From a virus, in IMG/VR virus record IMGVR_UViG_3300027771_000011, positions 1-64,000 of that record: a stretch of 64,000 nucleotides of DNA. One strand, given 5' to 3'. Every line of letters begins with the position of its first letter. Within the stretch, counting starts at the first letter, position 1. Below, piece by piece: positions 34,230-46,200 of this stretch. The notes under the pieces were generated by a model. It did no database searches, was not told where the DNA came from, and saw only the letters and a program-made list of their open reading frames with translations. A program made the translations under genes and the position numbers.

Positions 34230-37200
34230 ATGTCTTCATTATACTTATCCCAGATGCGCCAGAATCCACAGTATCAGAATATTCCTGTTGACCAGTTAGC
34301 CCGTATGGTTTACGACCAAGATGCAGAGCTTCAGGACATATCGTTTGAACAATTCATGCCTATATTTAATGACACAGGTGAAGTGGCTCAGGCCGCACCA
34401 GCTGCACAGCAGATGAACCCAGCTCCTGCTGAAGAGATGGGATATGGCCAGATTGGTTTAGATAGCATTGACGCTGCACAAAGTGGATTCCTTAACGCTT
34501 CTGCTGGTTTAGCTGAAGGTGTGGGTGGTATTTACAAGTGGGCTACTGGCGAAGAGTCAGAGACGGCAGGTGATATTGCGGGGTACTTGAGAGACGCAGG
34601 TGAAGATCAGATACAACAGATGTCTGAGTCAGGTCGAAACCAGATGCAGAACTTTGGTGTTGAATACAGTAGTGAAGACGGCCCTAGTATGAGAGAGGGT
34701 TCCACACTTGTTGGCGGATTGTTGAATATCGCTAGTGGTGTTGGCTCATCTATACCTTACTTAGTTCCGGGTGGATTAGGGGCCAAGGTTCTAAGCCAGA
34801 GTGGTCGAGCGGTAGGTGGAACAATCATTCCAAGTTTAGCTAGAAAGCAAGCAATGAACCTTCCAGCTGGCAGGATTCCTCAATCTCTGTCTATGGCTGC
34901 TGTTGGCGGTACTGGTCTAGGTGGTGAGACAAAGAATCAAGCGTATCAAAAAGCATACAACTCTCCCGCTGAAGAGTTAAATAAAACACCAGCTTATCAA
35001 GCAGCTTACTGGGAAATTGCAGATACCTACAAAGCGCAAGGTACTAAGGTATCTCATGCTCAGATAGAAGAGATGGCTCGTACTGCTGTGGCTGAGGCGG
35101 CTGGTGATGACGCATTCAAAGATGGCTTCCAGCTCGGTGCAGTGAGCATGGGTGCGCTTGGCCCCATGTTCTTGAACAATGTCTTAGGACGCGTTAAAGG
35201 CGGCTTCATAAAGAGAGCTGCCTCTGGTGCTTCTATTGAGGGTACTCAAGAGTTAGTAGAGTCTGGTGGTCAGGCTTATCTTTCTAACTTAGCAGTGAAT
35301 GAGAATGCAAACAGTTCGATACAGCCAATGGATAACGTGGTCAGTGAAGGTCTTACTGGCGCTTTGATCGGTGCAGGAACTGGTGGCTCAATGTCCCTAG
35401 CTGGTGGTTTTGGATCTAAGGCGGTTGGCATCACTAAAGAAAAAGACATGCCCGGATATTTTAGGGAGCAAGAGAGGCTTCGTAAAGAGGGAATCGTTGC
35501 AGAGAAAGAACAAGCTGCCATGGATGCAGAGTCAGTTGAACCTGCAGTAGAGGAAGGTGTTGAGCTTGTTGAAGATACAGAGACTCCTACTGGTGCAGCA
35601 GAGACTCCTACTGAAACTCTGGGTGAAGCACTAGCCGATGCTGAAGAGCAGGCAGCTTTACCTGCAGAAGAGTCAGCTGATTCTCCAGATAGGCCAGAGT
35701 CTTCTGAAGTCGATCCTGTTGAGGAGACCACTGTTGAAGAATCTCCTGAAAAGGCTAACTACAGAGCTGATTTGCAGATAGCTTTAGACATAGCATTAGC
35801 TCAGTCAAAGAATCGCAAGCTTACTCCTGAAGCGCGTCAGGCTGCTTCTGATCGTATTGCTGGTATTCAAGATGAGATAAATAAATTAGATGAGACGCTA
35901 GCATCAACAGAACTTGATCTTGAAATAGAGACTCCTACGCCAGTAACTCCTGCATCAAACCCAGCTTTAACAAAGCGGATACTTGAGTGGTCTAAAGTCC
36001 AGCCAGATAAAGCCAGTGACAGATATGATGAGCAGCGTGTGTACAAAGACGCAATCATTCGTGAGCTAAAGTCTTTAATGAAAATGGAAGTAGGTTCTGA
36101 TCAAGCTTTCCGTAAAGAAGAAAGCATTAGGATGATGGAAGAGAAGTTCGATGCTCTAGCACCAACCCCATTGAATGAAGTACCTCGTTGGCAGCAAGCG
36201 TTAGAAGAAGAGGACGCTGTGACTGAAGCTCAGTTGCAAGAGTATGGACAGATGGAAGCTGGGACTGTTGATTCATCGACTGAGGTTCAAGATGACGTCA
36301 CTGGTGACAACCTATACGGTGTGTTTGCTAATCAAGAGACTAACCCTTTTGCATCTATAGATTTGTTCGGCAGATTGCAGCCTATAAAAGAGGATGGCAT
36401 TGCTATTGATCTTAAGGGTGTTGTGCGCGACAACATGAATAGTCTGCGTGCCAATGGTACTCCTGATAATAAGAATCTAGATCGTAAAACTGTCAACAAC
36501 ATTTTGACTAAAGACGCTGAGCGCATTGAGGCTTTGACTAAAACCTCTGCCATTAATATGGTAGTCAGAAGCCAATACAAAAAGATAAATAAGGAACTAG
36601 GTAAGGCTTCAGCTGACTATTACATTGAATCGTTAGGCCGAGGCATGGGTTTGTTTTCAAATCCAACGCCTACTAAGTTAGCGATGTACGATGAGTACGT
36701 TGAAGGACTTAACGATAACGTAGTGCCTTTGACCTACGAGGTATGGGAGTCAACGATACTTCAAAAGGGAAAGGCTCCGAGCTTAACGGCAAAAAAGCCT
36801 AGTCCTCAACCGGTTGAAGAGCCAGTTGAGGCATCCGAATCGGTATCTGCTGAAGTAGCGCCAATACAGAAAACAGCAGATGACTTTCAGGATGATGGAA
36901 CCTATTACAGAGTTGTTGTTGGAGACACATCTTTCCAAGACATAGTTGATAGTGGAGAAGTTAGGACTAATGCGTCTTCAAAGAAGCCAAGAAAGGCAGA
37001 TGGAAAAATTGACCTCTCATCTCGTCCAACGAAATGGCCTTCGTTCAGCAAAGATTCTGCGTCAATGGATTACGCTGGTAAGAATGAAGACCATTACATT
37101 GTGGTTACAAACGACCCATCTATACAGCCATCTAAGCAGGGTAGGCATGGCAAGGGAACCACACAGTTCCCTACTGATGCCAATGGCAATCCAATGGAAT

Positions 37201-40200
37201 CTCTTTCTGGTGATGCTATCTCTGTATACAAGCACACGGGTAATGGTAATTACGAGTTGGTGTATAACCGTGGTCAGGTTGTGTCTAAGCCAGACAGCGA
37301 TCCTACTCCTACTAAGAAAGCCATCCCTGCGTCACAGGTAAAAACTGAGGCTAAAGGAACCACTGTTGCTGATAAAAAATCCAGTGGGAATCAAGCTGTA
37401 CTAGAAGAGAATGAAGAATCGGTCATTGATGAACTACCCGTAGATGTTCCTGTGTTAGGTAAGCAGGTAGTTGAAGTGCTAATATCTGACCTTACTCTCA
37501 GTGAAGATGTGCCTCAATTTAAAGATGGGGCAGACAGCGAAGGAGTTGTTGACCCTCTTGGTGGCACGTTTGATCGGACAGGTGTTGCACCTATTCAGAT
37601 CTGGTTGCGTGAAGATGGCCGCAAGGAAGTTATCAGTGGAAGGCATCGTCTTGACCTAGCCAAACGCAGCGGCGAGACAACCATACCTGCACAGTATCAC
37701 CTAGAGTCAGAAGGGTTTGGTGCAGCCGAAGCCAGTATACTAGATGCTTTATTAAACATACGCGAAGGACAGGGGAAGGTAAAAGATTATGTCGGATTCA
37801 TCCAAGCAAGAAACCTCACCGAAGAAGAAGCTGACGCAGAAGGAATTCTGGCAAGACCAACGGGAAAAAGGGCATACACGATTGCAAGTCAAGGAAGTCC
37901 TGCGCTTGTTGCCGCCCATCGTGCCGACCAAATAGGAGACAACGCTGCATCCCTGATTTCCCAAGCCGCACCTAATAACGAACCACTTCAAGCTGTTGGA
38001 CTCAAAGCCTTACAAGAAGGCAAGTCTATTACTGTGTCTGTCAATATTGTAAAAGCAGTCAACAGTATGACCAGAGATACTGCTCAAGAGAGTGGGGATC
38101 TGTTTGGGTTTGATGACTCAGCTATGAAAGAGGCTGAGAATCTAGCGCGTAAAGCTGGACAGAAGCAAGCTGAAATACAACGCACGTTGACAGCAGTTAC
38201 AGGTGCAGCAAAGAATCCAGAGTTAGCTGCGGCTGAAGGGGTTGACGTACAAGATCCTGAAGCTGTTCAAGCTAGGGTTGCCGAACTAAAAGACCAGAAG
38301 CGTGAATGGCAAAACTGGCACACCAACCCTGCACTCGTTGCAGAACTCACAGGTAATGAGGTAGCTGCGCCAGTAGTAGAAGTTACAGCTGATGAAGTAT
38401 CTGCGCCCGCAGTAGAAGCTACAGACAGTGAAGTAACTGAACCAATAGTAGCAGAAGCTACAGATGATGAAGTAGCTGCGCCAGCCCTTGAACTATCTAA
38501 TCAAACCGAAGAAGAACTTGCTACCAAAGCAGGGCGAGACCTTGATGCGGGTGAAACTAAAGAACAGGTTGACCGAGAGGTTGACGGTTTCAGTCTTGAT
38601 GGTGGCGTAAGTTTAACCACTCAGGCAGACCCAGCACAGAACCCACAATCTAATGATTTATTTGAAGGTAATCCAGATGTTAACGAAGTTGAAGTTGAAG
38701 TTGAAAGTACTCCTAGTACAGATGAAGTTGTCAATCCAAGTGTGGCTGATCCGGTTGCAGATACAACTGAAGTTGTTGCTGAAGAAAATACGGACGTAGA
38801 AAATGATGTACTGAATGATGTTGTACCAGCAGATAGAGGTGCAGTACCAGAAGGTGAACAGGAGTCGATTACTCTCTACGGATTAGAGGCGGATGGATCA
38901 ACTTCAAATAATGATCCAACAGATCTTATCAATGACGTCAGAGTTCTACAGTTTGTAACAAGAGACGATGGTTTAAAGCTTGCCCTCTATGTGGGTGATA
39001 AAGACACAAGTGATACTGACGCTGTTGTTTATAAGTCAATGGATAAAGCAGAGGCTGCATCTAAAGATTTAGAGAGTAAAGGGTTAGGACTATACCGTCC
39101 GACTATGTATAAGAAACGCTTTGCCCTCAACGCATTGATTGTGGCTAAGAATCAGTCAACCGATGTGCCCATGGTTTACAGCAACAAAGATTCATCTGAT
39201 CAAGCAAAGAATCGCATGAAGTCTAAAGAAGCTTATGACATTCAAGAGTCAGGAGCAGGTAAGTTCTACATTGTTACAACCCGAGACTCTATGGATAAGG
39301 AGGGTAAGAAGGATAATGAAGCCTCTAATTATGATTCAATAACCGAAGTTAGAAATAACCTTCAAGAAGACATCGAAGAGAATGTCCCGTCATATGTCCT
39401 ATCTCAAACGACTAATGAAAAATTCCCTAACCAGCCTCAGCTATTCATGCTCGAAGGTAAAACTGACAACTTATTAAAGTATGTCCAAGGCAATCAGATT
39501 GATGACTTGAGTAATGTTGCAGAAGAATTGCTGGATGTTAAGTCTAAAGAAAAATCAAAGACATTAATTGCTGCTGTTGAATTTGCAACTGGCCGTATTG
39601 ATACTATCAATGCTTCACTTAAAAAGAAGGAGCAGCAGAACAAGATAGTTCTTGAAGACGGTAAGAGCGAACTAAAAGCTGTGTCTATTATGTTTAGGTC
39701 AGTGAATAAGTTTGAATCTAAAGTTAATGAGGATGGATCTTTAACCTTGTTTGGAAACAATAAGGACTTAGAGCGGTTCTTGTCAAAAAATAAACTTACT
39801 GAAGGTCAGCAACCTGTGTATGGCACCCTTAATGAGGGAGAATTTTCTGTAAGCGAAGAGCAATCAGGGACAGTCATTGGCATTAAAGTTCCCAAGACAA
39901 CTGCAACAAAGTTAAAAGGCAAGCTGGAAAACAAAGCGCTTTATTTTGTTGATGGTGAAGTGGAAGGTGCAGCCTACGTTGTCAATCCAAGTAAACCTCT
40001 GCTTCAGAAAAAAGATCTTACTGTTAATTTAGAGGAAGGCCGAGTAGTTATTCCTGAAAAGGAGGGAAGGAGTGAGGACGAAATTCAAGAGGACATTGAG
40101 ATTGGAAGAGCTAATGCAATGGAGAGCAAGGCTAGTGACCCAGTAGTTGATCGTCAATCTTATGAATCTGTGAGGGATGAATTAGCAGGGATGCGAGATG

Positions 40201-43200
40201 CCGAAACTCAAGAGATTTCAAATTTCTTAGATGGAACTGCGACTTCAGACGTTGGAGGTGCAAGCACTAAAAACGCCACAGAATTCTTCGATAGCATTGG
40301 TGATGGAGACTATGGTTTTGTCTCTCAAGATGAAGTCACTAACTCAGCTGAAAAGTCTGCACAAAAAGACAGTGATGAGAAAGTAGAAGCAGATCCTGCT
40401 GATGCTGATCTGATAGAAGAATTACTAGGAGACTTAAGAGAGGCTACGGGAATTATTGACGACCCTAAAACAACTGCGGCTGACCGAAAGACAACTGAAG
40501 GTCTTGCCAGAAAGATTGAAGAAGACTTAGTGGCATTAAACGCTGGCGATCAATTCATTAAAATCTCAGCAAAAGGATCAGTAACCGAGGCGAAGAATCA
40601 ACCGGTAGAAAAGCCAAAGAAGAAAAAGGTAGCCAATCCAAAGAAGAAAACAACTGAGGACAATAGTGAATCTCCTTTTGATATGTTTAATACCCTTCTC
40701 AATGACTACCCCCCACTCTATGTATCTAGGCGTCAGCTAAAAGGCATGACGGGTATGTCCGTTGAGGATGTCCAAGCAGTCATTGATAAGTTTGAAGCTA
40801 AGTACAACGGTATACCTGACATTAAGTATATGGTCGCTGATATTCCTCTTGATGGAGGACAGGCTTCTTTAAGTGGTATGGCTGGTGGTGTTCCTACAGG
40901 AAGCTTTGATGCCAAGAATAAGCTAGTCACTCTTAATTCTGCTGGTCTTAATAACGTTGCTGAGGTTGAGTCTGTTCTTCGTCATGAGATTCTTGCTCAC
41001 TATGGATTATCTGTGTTCCCTACTCTTGAAGAGAGGATGGACATCTTAACTAAGGTCTCTAAAGCTGAAGGACAGAATGAAGAGCTAACTAAAATATTCA
41101 AAGAGGTTCGCAAAAGCTACAGCGCCAGAACAGATGCTTGGAAGGAGCGAGGGGCAACTGACGAAAGCATTGAGGCTATGGTGGCAGAAGAAGTCTTTGC
41201 TCGAGTCGCTGAAGAAAGAGACCAGTCTGTTTTCGGAGAGGCTTGGGATGCGATTGTTTCATACGTTATGAAAGCACTGCGCAAGGTAGGCTTCTATGAT
41301 CACTACACTAAGTCAGATGTTCGTAGGACGTTGCAGAGTTTTGGTAAACAGTTTACTCAGGCTGATGTAGAGACTTCGCTTCAAGTAAATGCGCAAGTTC
41401 AAGAGGTTAAGTTCAGCATTCCACCTGAAGACGGTGTGGCTGGAGTAAATAGTTCTTTAGACAAGCTGTTGGCTAAGGTTAATGCCCGAAAAGAGAAAGA
41501 CGATAAAGCTAAAGAAGCGAAGTCAGCCAAGATTGGTGCTCAACAAATATTTGATCAAAGAGCGAGTCTTGAAACTGAGGCTAAACCATCAGCAAGGCCC
41601 ACTGAAAGATTGGAAAAGGATCTTAATCTTGCTGAAGGTAGGGCACCAGCAGTAGAAGTTATGCCTGATCTTATCCCAGATCGGGCGAAGGTCAGTGATC
41701 ATTCATCAGTTTATTCTGACTCATTGGATGCAGGTCAGAGGATGGGTGTTGATCTTGCGATGACGACCATGATGGAGAAAGGATCTCGTGGGTTCTTGTT
41801 GGCAGATGGTACTGGCTTTGGTAAGACTCGACAGATCTTAGCTATGGCTGATCAGTTTAAAAAGGCTACTGGACAGAAGGTTCTGATACTTACAGAGAAT
41901 GAGCCGACCCTCAAGAAGAACTTTGCTGATGATGCTGCATCGATGGGCATAGATATGAAGCAGTTCAAGACTGGAACATACAATAGCTTTAAGGATGGTG
42001 GTCAACGTAACGGAATAAAGCCTGAGTTTGATCAGGAGTGGGGCATGGTTATATTTGATGAGGCTCATAACCTAAAGAACTACAACACGCTTCAAGCTAA
42101 AGCAGCTCGTAGGCTGTCAAAATCCAAGGTAGTTTACGCTACAGCTACGCCGATGGATCGCCCGTCAGCTGGTGCTTACATGTGGGCTGATGTCATGGGT
42201 CAGAGTTATAAAGAAGCTCTTGATAACCTAGGAATGAAGCTAGTCAATGGCCCAAAAGTAAAGGTCGATGGTAAGTATGTAGAGGGCAATAAGGTTGTAG
42301 AACTTAAGAAGGGCATCTCTCCGAAGATGGCTATTGAGAGAGTAGCTATAATGAGAAACTCAGCCATCAAGTCAGGTCGAATGATCAAGCGTTACTACCC
42401 ATTCTTTGGCACGACCAGTGAAATAAAAGTTGAGATGGAACAGCAATCACGGCTCGATCAAGATGACATAGATAACTACTGGCAGGGAGAAATTAATAGT
42501 GGGTCAGGTAGCCCTAAAAACTTAAGAGGTCAGCGCATACTTGAGCTGGTCAAGTGGGAAGAACATCTTAAGATTGATGCGGTAATGGACAAGTTAAAAG
42601 AGGATTTGTCTAAAGGCATGCAAGTGGTTGTTGCAGCTGAGACAGTCTCTGAAGATCTAATAGTTAAAGGTCTTGAAGGCGGCAGAGTGTCAGGATTTAT
42701 TAGCTTAATTGAAGGTCGATTGGATGCAGAGAATATTGATTACGTTTCAATTAAAGGTAAGACCACCCCTGCTCAGAGAGCAAAGTCTGTAGAAGAATTC
42801 CAAAGCGGTAATATTCCTTTGATGGTTATGACTACTCAAGCTGGAGGCACAGGAATTAACCTAGATGATACTGTCGGTGATAAGCCTCGTTCATTAATCA
42901 TGGTGACTAAGAACTGGTCTGGTTCAAAAGTGATGCAGTTGATTGGCCGAGTATCTAGAAAAACCACACAGTCTCCGTCAGTAGTGAATGTGGTTTCATT
43001 GGAGGGTGGTTTAGCTGATGCACACAAGTCAGCTGTAGTTTCCCGTAAGCTAAAAACATTACTCAGCTCTAGTGGTGAGCCATCTATACTGGAAGATCTA
43101 GACGCCACTGAGTGGAATGATGTCCGTGATTCAAATAAGAACTACGTTGGATCTAAAGATGGAAGTCTGATTGATGACGTTGATTCATCAGAGTCTGAAG

Positions 43201-46200
43201 CAACATCTTCCATTCCCCCTGCTGATGCTCAGCCAGAAGTGGATTCATCTATGGGTGATAACTTCATGGCAGTGCTAAGAAAGCATGGCACTAGACCTAC
43301 TCCAGACGAGACGGCAAGTGGTAAGAAGTTTATAAACCTCAAGAGTAGTGTGGCCAATAAGGAAACGATCCAAGCTACGCTGGCAAGAATTCTTCCTAAG
43401 CAAAAAAATGGTGATGATAGTAAATTCTCTAAGCCAATGAAGGTTAAGGGTACGAAGAATGAGTGGTTCTTCTATGTATGGAATACAGATCAAGCTAAAC
43501 AGATAGCTGCTGACTTAGAGAAACGAGGAGTGAACTACTCTCGACAGTCAGTAAATGAAGTGGCTCGTGGCTTATCAGGAAAAAGTGTTAAGGACATTGA
43601 AGGTTGGGTAGGTAAGTCGATCTTGGATAAGATGAATAGTCTTGGTCATAAGGTTGAAGTCGTTCAGTCAGTCGCTGACATTCCACCCATGCCATTAGCC
43701 TATGATCCAATGGTTAAGATGACGGTTATAGATCAAGTTAATGCTGTGTTTGATGAGGTGCGTGAGGTTAAAGATCTAGTATCTGGTAAGGATGCCGTGG
43801 AGGTTGCTGAAGCTGTTGCAGCATCCGCTCCTAACGCCTTACATAGGGACATTGCTGCAAAGGTAGCTGTTCAGCTTAGACAGTTAAGGGACTTAGGTTC
43901 AGACGTTGGGTTCCAAGTCCTTCAAGTAGGGGACTCAGCCCCATCTAATGTTAAGTCTACGATCCAAAGTGGTGCTAAAGGATTAACTGTGTCTGCTGAC
44001 CCTCGGCTAGTGGCTGCGGGTAATCTATCTGGAAAGGTTTACATTGTAGGGGACACTGTCAGTAGCAGTAAAAATGGATTGGATTTTGAAACGATCACTC
44101 ACGAGTTGGTTCATCTTTCCACAGCGGCTTCGCATGTGGCTGGCCGAGTTCCGGCAAATAAAGACACTCCTTATGCCAAGTTATTTGATGATATGGAAAG
44201 CCTAATGAAGGTGGTTAGTGCTCATGGTAAGCGTCAGAAAAATAACATAGAGAACCTACCCAAGTTCCAGCAGGATTTACTGAATGGATATAATAATTCT
44301 GCTGAAAGTGGCAGGGAGATCATGGCGTGGGGTCTAACTAATGGGGACTTCCAGACGTATCTAGAATCTATTCCTCTTAATGATAACAAGACAGCGTGGG
44401 ATTCTTTTGTTCAGAGTGTTCGTGAGTTCTTAGGGATTAATCCTAATGATGGCACAGCACTTTCAGAAATGCTAAGGATCTCTAATGAAACATTGTCATT
44501 AGATCTCAATCAGGTATCTGAACTTCTTAACAGTAACATCTCCCCTGATGACGTTTCGGTTAATAAGCCAATGGCTATTGATCCTAATGCGAAAGGAATG
44601 TTCATACCTTCTAGAGGCATATCATATCTTGTTGCTGACAACCTACACTCCAAAGCGGAGACCCGCAGTACATTCAGTCATGAAGTTGTAGGCCACTACG
44701 GTATGCAGCAGATGATGGGTAATGAGTTTGGTTCATTACTTGATACAGTTCAGGACATGAAGGCTAAGGGTGACCCAGAAGTTGTGGCTGCTGCTAAAGT
44801 AGTTGAGACAAGAAGCGGTAACCTAGGGCGTGAGGAAGAAGCTGAAGAAATAATTGCGGTACTGGCTGAAGACTTAGCCTCTAGATCTTTCATGACTAAA
44901 GTGTATGACGCAATTCGTATGTGGATCAAGCGTACATTCTCCAGCAACTATGTAGTGTCCAACAGTAATCTTAGAGACCTGTTGCTTGATGCGCAACGTC
45001 ATGTGTCTAAAGATGTTAGTAATGAATCTGTAGCACCTCAGACTGCGAGTGAGATCCTTTACTCGAAGGTATCCAAGATGGATTTGCCTAAGCAGTTAGA
45101 GGTATACACTGACGCTCTAGAGAATGTTCACGAATCTCTGGGTGGACTAGCTAAGCAGGACTTTATTAACTCAACAAAGGACGGAGCTAGTGCAATACTT
45201 AATCAGAACAAGACTCGTAATTTCCTACAGTACTGGTTAACAAATACTCAGATACACCGCACTTATAAGTCAGCGTTTGATTGGAAAGGTGGTAACCCAC
45301 TTAAACGAATCAATGATTTACTCGGTGAGTTCCGAGTTGATAAGGAGAGGGCGCTTCATGGTTTCGAGAAAGAAGAAAAGATTTGGGACAAGCTCAGTGC
45401 CAAAGAATCTAACTCACTAGCCAGCTTAATGAGGGACTCTACTATTGCTGGCATTCATCCTAATGTTAGTGTTGAAAACAAAGTACATGACTACGTCCGA
45501 GAAGATAAGAAGAAACTTGACAGAAAGAAGCTAAAGGATAAGCCAACAACAACTGACTTGGATGATATTGTTCGTCTGGAAGAGAGCATTAAGTTCATGA
45601 AGGAGGAGCACGCTCGTCTGTCTCGAGAGTGGAATAAGCTTTCGGTTAACGCAAAGACGGTGTACGAAGACACTCGTATCATGTTGAAGAGTCAGTTTGA
45701 GCAAGAGCGAGAAGAGTTACTTAATCGTATAGATAGACAGATTGAAAGTCCTGTTCATCGTGAGTCAGCCAAGAAAGCATTGGAAACCCGAATGGGTGAT
45801 TTGATTACTCGCGGCCCATACTTTCCTTTATCCAGATTTGGAGATCATGTTGTGATTGCTTTTGCTGACATCAATGGTAAGCGAGAGTTTGTTCGAGAGC
45901 AGTTCGAGAGTCGGAGTGAAGCTGAGCGTGCGCTTAAATGGCACAAGAGCAAGTGGGGTGAGAATAATGCTCGTATGACTTATATGGCTGATATGTCTAA
46001 GACCTCTAAGTCTGACGACTTGTTTGCATTCAGAGACAACCTTTTCACTGCACTCGATGACAACCGTGATGAAACTTTAAGTGATGATCGTATGGATGAT
46101 GATGCCAAGGCAGCTATACGAAAATCAACAGAGCTGCTGAAGAATGAGATCAATGATCTTATGCTCAACACGTTACCGTCTAGTTCAATCATGCAGAGGA

